A stretch of DNA of 64,000 nucleotides from Roseinatronobacter thiooxidans (lineage in GTDB: Bacteria > Pseudomonadota > Alphaproteobacteria > Rhodobacterales > Rhodobacteraceae): NCBI RefSeq assembly GCF_001870675.1, contig NZ_MEHT01000023.1, positions 1-64,000 of the forward strand, read 5' to 3'. The stretch's first letter is position 1. Every line of letters starts with the position of its first letter. The notes beneath the pieces are model-generated. The model worked only from the letters and a program-made list of their open reading frames with translations. It did not search any database and was not told where the DNA came from. Shown piece by piece: positions 8,855-17,945 of this stretch. Position numbers and translations under genes: made by a program.

Positions 8855-10063
8855 ATGGATTTCTGCATCTCCCCAAGAGTCGAGGAGTTTCGTACACGGA
8901 TCGCACGCTTTGTCGATGATGAGATCCTTCCGGTCGAGGTGCGGCGCGAGGCGTGGGACAGCCACGACAACATTGCCATCGACTGGCTGGAGGCCCTGCG
9001 AGAGAAGGCGCGGGCCGAGGGGCTGTGGTGTCTGCAGCTCAAACCCGAGACGGGTGGGCAGGGTTTGGGCAAGATGGGCATGGCCGTCTGCTATGAGGAA
9101 ATGAACCGCTCGATTTTCGGGCCTGTTGTCTTCAACTCTGCCGCGCCGGATGATGGCAATATGATGGTGCTGGAGCAAGCTGCCACGCCCGCGCAAAAGG
9201 AACGCTGGCTGGCGCCAATCGTGGCGGGGCAGGTCCGATCCTCTTTTGCGATGACAGAGCCGCATCCGGGTGGGGGGTCTGATCCGGGAATGATGTTGAC
9301 CACTGCGCGCAAAGCAGGCGACAAATATGTGATCCGGGGGCGCAAGTGGTTCATCACAGGTGCCGAGGATGCCGCCCATTTTCTGCTTATCGCGCGCACA
9401 TCAGATGATCCGCGCCGTGGTCTGACCGCATTCTTGCACCACCGTGACGACGCGAACTGGCGGATCGACCGCCGGATTCCCATCATGGGGCCGGAAGAAC
9501 ATGGCGGGCATTGTGAAATCATTTACGAAGATATGGAGCTTCCCGCCGATCGGGTCATCATGGGCGAAGGGCTGGGGCTGAAGGTGACCCAGATGCGGCT
9601 TGGCCCTGCGCGGCTGACTCATTGCATGCGCTGGCTTGGCCTTGCAAAGCGCTGCACCGAAATTGCGCGCGAATATGCCGAAAACCGGCACGGATTTGGC
9701 GTGCGCCTGTCCGAGCGCGAGAGCATCCAGATCAAACTGGGCGATCTGGCCATGGGAATCGAGATGGGGCGCTTGCTGGTGATGAAGGCGGCTTGGGAAC
9801 TTGATCAGGGCCGTTTCGCGCGCAAGGAAGTGTCGATGGCCAAAATCCATGTGGCGAACCTGCTGCACAAGGCCGCGGATGTGGCAATCCAGATCAACGG
9901 TGCGCGCGGCTACTCGCAAGATACCGTGTTGGAATGGATTTACCGATATGCGCGGCAGGCCCGTCTGGTTGATGGCGCGGATGAGGTTCATCAGATGGTC
10001 CTGAACCGCCATCTGGCCGATGAAAAACACAATTTCTGGCACTGGGATATCAGTCAGCAATAG
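8855..10063 (+). CDS. Acyl-CoA dehydrogenase family protein (ACAD10/11- or LvaC-like)
   Basis: 402-residue flavoprotein of the acyl-CoA dehydrogenase superfamily. It shows the FAD/substrate loop SFAMTEPHPGGGSDP (about 128-142), the KWFITGAEDA block, and the C-terminal GARGYSQDTVLEWIYRYARQARLVDGADEVHQM segment, which resembles the ACAD10/11 subgroup. In that subgroup the enzyme works with an APH-type kinase on 4-phosphorylated acyl-CoAs. The ATG at 8855 lies 10 bp after the SDR stop with GAAAGGG upstream; a longer frame overlapping the SDR was rejected. A kinase gene two positions downstream strengthens the 4-hydroxyacyl-CoA hypothesis. The true substrate remains open. Confidence 0.9.
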   Translation: MDFCISPRVEEFRTRIARFVDDEILPVEVRREAWDSHDNIAIDWLEALREKARAEGLWCLQLKPETGGQGLGKMGMAVCYEEMNRSIFGPVVFNSAAPDDGNMMVLEQAATPAQKERWLAPIVAGQVRSSFAMTEPHPGGGSDPGMMLTTARKAGDKYVIRGRKWFITGAEDAAHFLLIARTSDDPRRGLTAFLHHRDDANWRIDRRIPIMGPEEHGGHCEIIYEDMELPADRVIMGEGLGLKVTQMRLGPARLTHCMRWLGLAKRCTEIAREYAENRHGFGVRLSERESIQIKLGDLAMGIEMGRLLVMKAAWELDQGRFARKEVSMAKIHVANLLHKAADVAIQINGARGYSQDTVLEWIYRYARQARLVDGADEVHQMVLNRHLADEKHNFWHWDISQQ

Positions 10064-10097
10064 GCGTGACGGTTCAGAACAAGGGGGAGGGCCAAGC

Positions 10098-11678
10098 ATG
10101 TTGAGTATGAAGCATCTGGCGTCATCAGACGCCAATTTCCGGCCATTGACACCACTGGACCTTTTGGACCGGACGCTAGAGTTTTATGGCGAGCGCGTGG
10201 GGGTGATCTGGGGGGACCATTCGTGGACTTACGCGGAATTTGGCAGCATTGTCGCACGGCTTGTGGGGTATCTGCGCGCACAAGGTGTTGGCGCGGGTGA
10301 CGTCGTTTCTGTGATGCTGCCCAACCGCCCTGAAATGGTGGCGGCACATTTTGCGATCCCTGCTTTGGGTGCCGTGCTTAACACGCTGAATACACGGCTG
10401 GAACCCAACGACCTTGGATATATTCTGGACCATGCGGACAGCCGGATCGTGCTATGCGCGCCGGAAACCGAAATGGCGCTTGCAGGCTGTGATACGCCTG
10501 TCACACGGCTGTGCAGCGCACCCGGTGCAGGTGATGGGCTTGATCTGTTTTCAGGGTCCGTGCCGGATATGGATTTTGCGGTCGGTATTGCCGATGAAGG
10601 CCAACCGATCAGCCTGAATTACACCTCTGGGACAACGGGCAAGCCCAAAGGCGTCGTCTACACCCATCGGGGGGCTTACCTGAATGCTCTGGGGTCTGTT
10701 TTGGCGCTGGGGGTGAATGAACATAGCCGCTACCTCTGGACGCTGCCGATGTTTCATTGCAACGGCTGGTGCCATGCCTGGGCGGTGACTGCAGCGGGGG
10801 CCACGCATATCTGCCTTGACAAGGTCAAGCCGCGCTTGATCACCGATGCCATCCAAGCCCATGCCGTCACCCATATGAGCTGCGCACCCGTGGTTCTATA
10901 TATGTTGCTGGAGCACGCGACCGAGCCATCGCCGGTGCGGGTGCGGATTACCACAGGCGGGTCCGCGCCAACCCCTGCCTTGCTGGCGGGGCTGTCAAAA
11001 CTTGGCTTCGATATTGCCCATCTTTATGGCCTGACGGAAAGCTATGGTCCGGCCACCCTGAATGACCCGGGCGATGTGTCTGACATTGAAACGCGGGCGG
11101 CGCTGATGGCGCGGCAGGGCCGACGCCATATGACAGCGGGCCGCGCGCGGGTTGTGGACGAGTCTGGCTGCGATGTACCGGCTGATGGCCAGACCCTTGG
11201 CGAGATAGTTCTGGCCGGAAATACAGTTATGGCCGGATATTACCGCGACCCAGAAGCAACGGCTGCGGCCTTTCGCGGGGGGGTCTTCCATTCCGGCGAC
11301 CTTGCTGTGATGCACCCCGATGGCCAGATCGAGATCAGGGACCGTGCGAAGGATATCATCATTTCAGGTGGCGAGAATATCTCAAGCCTTGAGGTGGAAA
11401 AGACGCTTTACCAGCATCCCGACATCCGCCTGACCGCCGTGGTTGCAGCCCCGCATGCCAAATGGGGCGAGACACCTTGGGCTTTTGTCGAGCTTGTGGA
11501 TGGCAGTTCGCTGACAGCTGATGCGCTTGACCAGTTCTGCCGCGAGAGGCTTGCAGGGTTCAAGCGGCCCCGACATTTCGTCTTTGGCCCCTTGCCGCGC
11601 ACGGCAACGGGCAAAATTCAGAAATTCCTGTTGCGCAAAGACGCGCTGCGCATTGCCCGCGATCGGGGGCCGCAATGA
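10098..11678 (+). CDS. AMP-dependent acyl-CoA synthetase/ligase
   Basis: 526 residues of the ANL superfamily; activates a carboxylic acid to its CoA thioester via an acyl-AMP. Motifs in order are the P-loop-like YTSGTTGKPKGVVYTHRG, then TTGGSAPTPALL, GLTESYG, YYRDPEATAAAF, FHSGDLAVMHPDG, the hinge region RAKDIIISGGENISSLEVE, and the catalytic lysine in LPRTATGKIQKFLLR. It resembles medium-chain fatty acid and dimethylsulfoniopropionate-lyase-type ligases in outline; the specificity is not readable. The ATG at 10098 has the strong GGGGGAGGG upstream, so an upstream start within the dehydrogenase gene was discarded. The stop overlaps the next start by four bases (ATGA), showing translational coupling with the kinase. 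Confidence 0.94.
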   Translation: MLSMKHLASSDANFRPLTPLDLLDRTLEFYGERVGVIWGDHSWTYAEFGSIVARLVGYLRAQGVGAGDVVSVMLPNRPEMVAAHFAIPALGAVLNTLNTRLEPNDLGYILDHADSRIVLCAPETEMALAGCDTPVTRLCSAPGAGDGLDLFSGSVPDMDFAVGIADEGQPISLNYTSGTTGKPKGVVYTHRGAYLNALGSVLALGVNEHSRYLWTLPMFHCNGWCHAWAVTAAGATHICLDKVKPRLITDAIQAHAVTHMSCAPVVLYMLLEHATEPSPVRVRITTGGSAPTPALLAGLSKLGFDIAHLYGLTESYGPATLNDPGDVSDIETRAALMARQGRRHMTAGRARVVDESGCDVPADGQTLGEIVLAGNTVMAGYYRDPEATAAAFRGGVFHSGDLAVMHPDGQIEIRDRAKDIIISGGENISSLEVEKTLYQHPDIRLTAVVAAPHAKWGETPWAFVELVDGSSLTADALDQFCRERLAGFKRPRHFVFGPLPRTATGKIQKFLLRKDALRIARDRGPQ

Positions 11679-12724
11679 CAACCCAAACCGATAACCACGC
11701 GCTTGATATCGCCGCGCTGGCTGCGTGGCTGGCAGCGCGCAGTCCCGCCTCTGGCCTGCCTGTCCTGCACCGGATTGGGGGCGGGCAATCCAACCCCACT
11801 TGGTTTGTCGATTGGGGCGATGCGCGGCTGGTCTTGCGCATGAAACCGCATGGACCAATATTGCCCGGCGCCCATGCGATAGAGCGGGAATTTCGCGTGC
11901 TGCGCGCCTTGCAAGACAGTGATGTCCCTGTCCCCAAGGCGCTGTGGCTGGAAGAAGACGCGGCGGTTCTGGGCGCACCTTTTTATGTCATGGAACGGCT
12001 TGAAGGTCGGGTATTCGACAATGCGGCGCTACCTGACGTCTCTGCATCAGAGCGTCACGAGATGTATCTGGACATGGCGCGCACGCTTGCGCGTTTGCAT
12101 GCCTTGCGCCCCGAGGCTTTGGGGCTGGCCGATTATGGACGCCCCGGAAACTATTTTGCGCGCCAGATCACACGCTGGAGCGGGCAATATGCGGCCTCGA
12201 CAGGGCCGCGCATTGCCGATCTGGACCGGCTGGTGGAATGGTTGCCTGCCAATATGCCTGCAGATGATGGCGCTGTGTCGATAGCGCATGGGGATTTCAG
12301 GATCGGGAACCTGATGTTCCACCCGACAGAACCCCGTGTAATCGGCGTTCTGGATTGGGAGTTGTCCACGCTTGGCCACCCTCTGGCTGATCTGGGGTTT
12401 TGCGTGATCCCATGGCACAGCGCGCCCGATGAATATGGCGGGCTGCTGGGTACAGACTGGCGCGGCGCAGGCATACCGGAGCGCGCCGCGTTCGAGGCAG
12501 AATACCATGCCCATGCCCTGCCCACAGCGCCGCTTGCACCGTTTCATGTGGCCTTTGCCCTGTTTCGCTTTGCAGTGATTTTCGTTGGAATTGCAGATCG
12601 TGCGCGCAGCGGGTCTGCGGCATCCAGCGAAGCCGCAGACCTTGCGCCCTTGGCAGAACGCTTTGCCCATCGCGCGATCGAGGTGATTGATGCCGCACTG
12701 AAATCAGAGGGGGCCGCGCAATGA
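11675..12724 (+). CDS. Phosphotransferase family protein (APH fold, LvaA/ACAD11-kinase-like)
   Basis: 349 residues with the aminoglycoside-phosphotransferase fold. Motifs are the glycine-containing nucleotide loop (HRIGGGQSNPTWFV), Lys-equivalent LVLRMKP, the catalytic loop IAHGDFRIGNLMFHP (Asp as base, Asn for metal), and the metal-binding LDWELSTLGHPLADLGF. This last motif is typical of the acyl-CoA-associated kinases fused to or paired with ACAD10/11, rather than true antibiotic kinases. By analogy it should phosphorylate the hydroxyl of a 4-hydroxyacyl-CoA. It overlaps both neighbours by ATGA. The small partner LvaB of the Pseudomonas system is not seen here. Confidence 0.9.
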   Translation: MTTQTDNHALDIAALAAWLAARSPASGLPVLHRIGGGQSNPTWFVDWGDARLVLRMKPHGPILPGAHAIEREFRVLRALQDSDVPVPKALWLEEDAAVLGAPFYVMERLEGRVFDNAALPDVSASERHEMYLDMARTLARLHALRPEALGLADYGRPGNYFARQITRWSGQYAASTGPRIADLDRLVEWLPANMPADDGAVSIAHGDFRIGNLMFHPTEPRVIGVLDWELSTLGHPLADLGFCVIPWHSAPDEYGGLLGTDWRGAGIPERAAFEAEYHAHALPTAPLAPFHVAFALFRFAVIFVGIADRARSGSAASSEAADLAPLAERFAHRAIEVIDAALKSEGAAQ

Positions 12725-13251
12725 TCCTGCTAAAGGGGATTGATAAACTGAACACGGCCATCGGCAAGGCGATCAGCCTGCTGATCCTCGTTGGTATAGT
12801 CGTGCTGTGCTACGAGGTTGTTGCCCGCTATATTTTTGGCCAGCCAACGCTTTGGGCGCATGGCTATACACAGCGCATCTTCGGGTCATACTTTGTGCTT
12901 GTCGGTGCCTATACGCTTTTGCGCAAAGATCATGTCCGTGTGGACATCTTGCTTAATGCCGCCCCGCCGCGTGGCCGCGCCTTTCTGGACCTTGTAAATG
13001 TGTCCTTCCTCATTTTGTGGGGGGGTGTTCTGTCTTGGGAAGCTTTCTGGTTCTTTGAAGACAGCTGGCGCTTCAACGAGGTTGATGACAGCGCGCTGCG
13101 CCACCCCATGTGGCCGGTCAAATTTGCGATGTTTCTGGGTGTCTTGATGATCACGCTACAGGGCGTCGTGGAAGCTATCAGATCGCTTATTCTTATCGTC
13201 AACCCGAATGCCGATGTCGGCCGCGAAGACAATATCAGGAGCACCACATAA
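12721..13251 (+). CDS. dctQ: TRAP transporter small permease (DctQ family)
   Basis: 176 residues with four predicted membrane helices (around 14-36, 50-70, 90-115 and 132-155), the standard layout of the small TRAP subunit. Together with the large permease and the binding protein downstream it forms a sodium-coupled importer for an organic acid. The start codon overlaps the kinase stop (ATGA) and the stop shares an A with the DctM start (TAATG), so the subunits are made from one message with the catabolic enzymes. Confidence 0.92.
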   Translation: MILLKGIDKLNTAIGKAISLLILVGIVVLCYEVVARYIFGQPTLWAHGYTQRIFGSYFVLVGAYTLLRKDHVRVDILLNAAPPRGRAFLDLVNVSFLILWGGVLSWEAFWFFEDSWRFNEVDDSALRHPMWPVKFAMFLGVLMITLQGVVEAIRSLILIVNPNADVGREDNIRSTT

Positions 13252-14558
13252 TGACACCTGAACTGCTGACGATCGGTATGTTCAGCATGTTGCTGATCGC
13301 AATCGTGCTTGGGGTTTCGCTGACCTTTGCATTGGGTGGAACCGCTGTGGTGTTCGGTCTGCTGACCTTTGGCCCCAATGGTATGTTCACGATTGTGTCC
13401 ACCATGTTCGGATCGATGTGGTCGATCCTGCTATCGGCCATCCCGCTTTTTGTTTTCATCGGTGTCGCGCTGGCCCGATCGCGCATAGCGAATGATCTGT
13501 ATCAGTCATTCTACCTATGGTCAGGCCGCACACCGGGCGGGCTGTTGATGGGAACATCAGGTTTTGCCGCGACCCTTTCAGCGATGACAGGAAGCTGCGC
13601 GGCGTCCACTGTCACGACAGGTCTTGTCGGTATTCCTGCAATGGACAAACGCGGATATGACCGCCGCTTCGTCCTGGGCACGATCGGGGCATCGGGGACG
13701 CTGGGGATCATGATTCCGCCCTCGATCACGCTTATCCTGATTGGGCTTCAGACGGGGCAATCTGTGGGGCGGCTGTTCATGGGCGGGCTGATCGCCGGTT
13801 TGCTGCTGCTTGGCATGTTCATCGCCTATATCGCAATCCGAAGCCGTCTGAACCCCGCATTGGCCCCCGGGTCCGAGACTTTGGCACCTTTGTCAGAGCG
13901 GATACGCTCGCTGCGGGCCGTTATTTTGCCGTTGGTTGTGATTGTGTCGGTTTTGGTGTCGATCTTTGCGGGCATTGCCACACCGACAGAAGCTGCCGCC
14001 GTGGGCGCGGCGGCGGTGATCCTGTCTGTCGCAATCCGCCGTGAGTTAAGCTGGAGCTATCTTCGCGGCGTCTGCGCCGATACGGCTCGCATGACAGGCA
14101 TGGTGATCTGGATTGTATTCGGGGCGTCGGCCTTTGTCGCGGTCTATGGCGGCGGCGGCGGAACACGGTTTATGCAAAGCTATTTGCTGGGGCTGGAAAT
14201 AGAGCCTTGGATGATGATTGTACTGATGCAGTTGATCACGCTGATACTGGGCATGTTCCTGGACCCGGTCGGGATTATCCTGCTGGTTTTGCCGATCTTT
14301 TTTCCGATCGTGCTGACCTTGGGCTACGATCCGATCTGGTTTTGTATTCTGTTCCAGCTGAACCTGTGCATCGGCTACATATCGCCGCCCTTCGGATACA
14401 ACCTGTTCTATCTGAAAACACTCAGTCCCCAGACCCCGATCGTCGAAATATATCGGGCGATCCTTCCATACTTTTTCCTGATGATGGCAACAGGAATAAT
14501 GCTCTTCCTGTTTCCGGGATTGCTGACGAGTTTCACAGATCTCCCCGTGCGCCGATAA
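13251..14558 (+). CDS. dctM: TRAP transporter large permease (DctM family)
   Basis: 435 residues, about 12 hydrophobic segments, with family blocks ALGGTAVVFG, AIPLFVFIGVALARS, GTSGFAATLSAMTGSCAASTVT and GTIGASGTLGIMIPPSITLILIG. It is the ion-coupled translocation subunit in the inner membrane. The ATG at 13251 overlaps the dctQ stop by one base; an earlier frame start inside dctQ was rejected. It is followed after 36 bp by the binding-protein gene. Confidence 0.94.
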   Translation: MTPELLTIGMFSMLLIAIVLGVSLTFALGGTAVVFGLLTFGPNGMFTIVSTMFGSMWSILLSAIPLFVFIGVALARSRIANDLYQSFYLWSGRTPGGLLMGTSGFAATLSAMTGSCAASTVTTGLVGIPAMDKRGYDRRFVLGTIGASGTLGIMIPPSITLILIGLQTGQSVGRLFMGGLIAGLLLLGMFIAYIAIRSRLNPALAPGSETLAPLSERIRSLRAVILPLVVIVSVLVSIFAGIATPTEAAAVGAAAVILSVAIRRELSWSYLRGVCADTARMTGMVIWIVFGASAFVAVYGGGGGTRFMQSYLLGLEIEPWMMIVLMQLITLILGMFLDPVGIILLVLPIFFPIVLTLGYDPIWFCILFQLNLCIGYISPPFGYNLFYLKTLSPQTPIVEIYRAILPYFFLMMATGIMLFLFPGLLTSFTDLPVRR

Positions 14559-14594
14559 GGGCCTGCGGAGATACCACCAGAGGAGGAGAAGACC

Positions 14595-15647
14595 ATGACA
14601 GACAAGACACAACCCGTATCGCGCAGGGCGTTTTTTGCCGCATCTGCGGGCGCGGCGGCAGGTGTGGCGCTTGCCGCCCCACCCGCAATTGCGCAGGCGC
14701 GCACTGTGTGGCGTATGCAAACGCATTGGCCATCAGGAAACTGGTATTATGACGAAGTGTTCGTGCGGTTTTGCAACCGCATCACTGCAGCGACCGGAGG
14801 AGAGCTGACAGTAGAACCATATGCACCAGATGCAATTGTTCCGACAGGCGAGGTTCTGAATGCCGTGCGCCGTGGGCTGTTGGAAAGTGCTTTCATCTAT
14901 CCGGCATACTGGATCGGGCGCGTTCCTGCTGCGGGCCATCTGAATGGTCACATCGGGGCTTGGAACAGCCATGAAGAGATGGACATCTTCTACTATGAGA
15001 TGGGTGCGATAGATGTCATCCGCGAAGCATATGCAGAGCAGGGTGTCCACCAGGTCGGGCCAATTTCATATTCTGGCCTTACATTGTGGAGCAATCGCCC
15101 CCTGCGCACCACCGCAGATTTCGCGGGTTGGCCCGTACGCTCGACCGGGGCGGCGGGTCTTGTGCTTGCGAAAATGGGCGCGTCGCCAGTCGCGGTTCCG
15201 GGTGGCGAATTGTATCAGGCGCTGCAAACAGGTGTTGTGGACGGGGCGCATTGGGGGTCTACCGCGACTGCCTGGGGCATGAATTTTCAGGAAGTCTGCC
15301 GCCATATCATCGAGCCGGATCTGTTGGGCCATTTGAACGGCGAGGTAATGGTCGGCATGAATGCCTGGAATGCTATTGGCGACGATTTGAAAGCCGTCGT
15401 GAATGAGGTTGTGCGCGCCACTTCGGCGGAAGCAGCGGCGCATTTCCTGTACCGCGACATTCAGTTCAAGCAGCAATTCGTGAACGAGATGGATGGCGAA
15501 CTGGTCCAGTTGGACGAAGAGGCCCTTAACAATCTGCGCATGGCATCGCTGGAAGTTGTCGATGACTTCTCTGCGCAAGACCCGCAATATTCGGGGCGTC
15601 TGGGTGAAATGCTGCACGAGTTTTTGCGCGTAACGGGCCGCAGCTGA
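14595..15647 (+). CDS. dctP: TRAP transporter substrate-binding protein (DctP family)
   Basis: 350 residues. The N-terminus carries a twin-arginine-type export signal (SRRAFFAASAG, hydrophobic run, AIAQA). The mature domain shows the DctP fold: WRMQTHWPSG, then FCNRITAATGGELTVEPY, the central RSTGAAGLVLAKMGASPVAVPGGELYQALQTGVVDGAHWGS. The Arg and the GELYQALQTGVVDG block are family hallmarks for carboxylate binding. Trp-rich motifs and an imperfect basic pocket suggest a bulky carboxylate, but the ligand is not predictable. AGGAGGAG lies before the ATG. It is followed by a strong hairpin at 15675-15702. Confidence 0.93.
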   Translation: MTDKTQPVSRRAFFAASAGAAAGVALAAPPAIAQARTVWRMQTHWPSGNWYYDEVFVRFCNRITAATGGELTVEPYAPDAIVPTGEVLNAVRRGLLESAFIYPAYWIGRVPAAGHLNGHIGAWNSHEEMDIFYYEMGAIDVIREAYAEQGVHQVGPISYSGLTLWSNRPLRTTADFAGWPVRSTGAAGLVLAKMGASPVAVPGGELYQALQTGVVDGAHWGSTATAWGMNFQEVCRHIIEPDLLGHLNGEVMVGMNAWNAIGDDLKAVVNEVVRATSAEAAAHFLYRDIQFKQQFVNEMDGELVQLDEEALNNLRMASLEVVDDFSAQDPQYSGRLGEMLHEFLRVTGRS

Positions 15648-15674
15648 TCAAGCCCTGTGCTGTCGTTTGAACGT

Positions 15675-15702
15675 CACGGGGGCCATATCCATGGCCCTCG
15701 TG
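15675..15702 (+). terminator. Strong hairpin after dctP
   Basis: CACGGGGGCCAT pairs with ATGGCCCTCGTG around an ATCC loop, giving a 12-bp stem with one G-T wobble. It is followed by TTTCC. It probably acts as a partial terminator or RNA-stabilising 3' end behind the binding-protein gene, ahead of the oxidoreductase gene. Confidence 0.6.
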
Positions 15703-15732
15703 TTTCCGGTTCCTGAAAAACATGAGGATTCT

Positions 15733-16722
15733 ATGACTTTGCCCAGCAGCATGACAGCCGTTGAAATCAGTGCCTATGGCGGCCCTGACGTGCTTCGCCC
15801 AGTCACATTACCCGTGCCTGAACCGGGCGAAGGCCAGATTCTGATCCGCATCGACCATGCGGGTGTCAACCGTCCGGACGCGCTTCAACGGGCGGGCAAT
15901 TATGCGCCGCCGCCAGATGCATCACCACTGCCGGGCCTAGAGGCATCGGGATATGTCGCTGCGATCGGGCGCAATGTGACGCGTTGGAAAGAAGGCGATG
16001 CAGTGACGGCGCTTTTGCCCGGTGGCGGCTATGCGGAATATGCCGTGACAGCCGCCGATCAGGCGTTGCCGGTTCCGCGCGGCATGGGAATGGACGCTGC
16101 GGCGGGGCTTTGCGAAACATATTTCACTGTCTGGACGAATGTTTTTATGCGCGGCAATTTGCAGGCAGGAGAGCGTTTTCTGGTTCATGGCGGTGCATCA
16201 GGCATTGGCACCACGGCTATTCAACTGGCGCGCCTGCGCGGGGCAAGGGTCTTTGCCACTGCTGGGTCTGACGAGAAATGCGCCGCTTGCCTGTCACTTG
16301 GCGCAGAGCGTGCGGTGAACTACACCCATACCGACTATGTGGACGTCATGCGCGCCGAACAGGGGGCAAACCTTATCCTGGACATGGTCGGCGGTGATTA
16401 TATACAGCGCAATCTTGATGCTTTGGCGATGGATGGGCGCTTGGTGCAGATTGCCTTTCTACAAGGCTCGAAAGTCACTGTGGATCTGATGCAGGTGATG
16501 ACGCGGCGGCTTACTGTAACGGGATCGACCTTGCGCCCCCAATCCCTTGCAGCGAAAGCAAAAATCGCTCGGGCTTTGGAAGCCGAAGTTTGGCCGCATC
16601 TGGAAAGCAAAGCCATCGCCCCGGTGATGGACAGCGTATTTCCCTTGGTGGACGCGGCACAAGCGCATGCAAGGATGGAAAGCTCTGCAAATATCGGCAA
16701 GATTGTTCTGAAGGTCAGCTGA
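15733..16722 (+). CDS. Zinc-free NAD(P)H:quinone oxidoreductase (MDR superfamily, PIG3-like)
   Basis: 329-residue medium-chain dehydrogenase/reductase lacking zinc-ligand cysteines. It shows HAGVNRPDALQRAGNYAPPPDASPLPGLEASGYV near the N-terminus, typical of the PIG3 quinone-oxidoreductase group, and the nucleotide motif HGGASGIGTTAIQLARLRGARVFATAGSDEK. It likely reduces quinones or enoyl-type substrates with NADPH. The ATG at 15733 has GAGG six bases upstream; an upstream start within the hairpin was rejected. It lies in the same direction as the TRAP operon and two bases before the hydrolase, so it probably belongs to the same catabolic unit. Confidence 0.88.
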   Translation: MTLPSSMTAVEISAYGGPDVLRPVTLPVPEPGEGQILIRIDHAGVNRPDALQRAGNYAPPPDASPLPGLEASGYVAAIGRNVTRWKEGDAVTALLPGGGYAEYAVTAADQALPVPRGMGMDAAAGLCETYFTVWTNVFMRGNLQAGERFLVHGGASGIGTTAIQLARLRGARVFATAGSDEKCAACLSLGAERAVNYTHTDYVDVMRAEQGANLILDMVGGDYIQRNLDALAMDGRLVQIAFLQGSKVTVDLMQVMTRRLTVTGSTLRPQSLAAKAKIARALEAEVWPHLESKAIAPVMDSVFPLVDAAQAHARMESSANIGKIVLKVS

Positions 16723-16724
16723 CA

Positions 16725-17714
16725 ATGCCGGATTGGCGCGCACATGATCTATCGCATAAATTCCAGATAGCATCGCGCCACCAGCCTGGCCTGAATCTGG
16801 CATTGCGGCGCTATGGTGCTGGCCCCCCTGTTCTTTTTGTTCATGGGGCCACATTTTCAGGGCGGATATTCGATATCCCGCATCCGGGGCTGAACTGGTT
16901 GCAAGATGTCGCGCAGTCCGGCTTTTGCGCATATGCGCTCGATATCCGGGGTTATGGCTTGTCCCAGCCTTGCGCCTTTCCGCCCGCGCGGCCCTATGCG
17001 ACAGGCGCGGAAGCGATTGAAGACATCGCGGATGCTGTAGACTGGATTTCGGCGCGGCATGGGGGTGTGCCCGTCTCTCTGGTTGGCTGGTCTTGGGGGA
17101 CGCTGACCACGGCGCGCTATGTCGCCCAAACCATGCAGGGCTTGGTGAATGCACTGGTGCTCTATGCTCCGATTTTCGCACAGCGCAATCAAGGCTGGAT
17201 CGACATGCTGGCCGATCCTGCGGACCCCCAGCGCTTGCGCCAGCTTGCACCGTTCCGCCTTGTGACCATGGCCGACACCACAGAGCGTTGGGATTCCCAG
17301 ATTCCGGCAGGGGCAGACTGGCGCTGTGAGAGTGCCCTGACTGCCTTGGTCGAGGCATCGATCGCAGATGATGGCGCAAGCATGCTTGCCCCTTCGCCTG
17401 CGTTTCGGGTGCCCAATGGCACGTTTCTGGATTTGTGGGAGTGCTTTAACGGCCGCAGTATCTACGATCCGGCTGACATAACATGCCCGACATTGCTTAT
17501 TCGGGGCGCGCAAGACCCAACCTCTACACGCCAAGACGCGCTTGGGGTGTTTGACCGCCTTGGCGCGCCAGACCGCGCTTATATCGAGATCGCAGACGGC
17601 ACGCATTTCATAAATGCTGAACATCGCGCGCCGGCCTTGTTTGCGCAGGTCGCCGCATTCTTGCGACGCATAAACCGCCCGTCACCCCAGCAAGAGCGGG
17701 AGGGTGCTTTGTAA
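16725..17714 (+). CDS. Alpha/beta-fold hydrolase
   Basis: 329 residues. The oxyanion segment VLFVHGATFSG, nucleophile elbow GWSWG (Ser123), acid region LLIRGAQDPTS and C-terminal His in IADGTHFINAEH form a complete catalytic set. The ATG at 16725 follows the oxidoreductase stop by two bases. A long in-frame extension into that gene was rejected. It could be an esterase, a thioesterase or a ring-opening hydrolase that feeds the acid-degrading enzymes upstream. No export signal is visible. The last gene of the operon; 17715-17945 behind it shows only a small ACCGC/GCGGT hairpin near 17715. Confidence 0.88.
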   Translation: MPDWRAHDLSHKFQIASRHQPGLNLALRRYGAGPPVLFVHGATFSGRIFDIPHPGLNWLQDVAQSGFCAYALDIRGYGLSQPCAFPPARPYATGAEAIEDIADAVDWISARHGGVPVSLVGWSWGTLTTARYVAQTMQGLVNALVLYAPIFAQRNQGWIDMLADPADPQRLRQLAPFRLVTMADTTERWDSQIPAGADWRCESALTALVEASIADDGASMLAPSPAFRVPNGTFLDLWECFNGRSIYDPADITCPTLLIRGAQDPTSTRQDALGVFDRLGAPDRAYIEIADGTHFINAEHRAPALFAQVAAFLRRINRPSPQQEREGAL

Positions 17715-17945
17715 ACCGCGGCGCGGTTACGACGACACCTGACAAATTCCGCGGTCACACTGGAGCGCGCCTGCTTGTGTACCCACGCGCCCCGAGGTGA
17801 CGGTCGCAAGCGCGGGTCTTGATGCCAGCATCACCGGCACGCTTAGAAAATGACCATATCGCAGAGGCGGTCACCTGTTCAAAGTGGTTGAAATCTTTCA
17901 GTCTTGGCGACAGACTAGGGTTTTTGAATGACCTTTGGAGTGAAT

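Noticed and set aside
11675-12724. Aminoglycoside resistance phosphotransferase
   Set aside because: The fold matches, but operon context and the LDWELSTLGHPLADLGF motif fit acyl-CoA-associated kinases.
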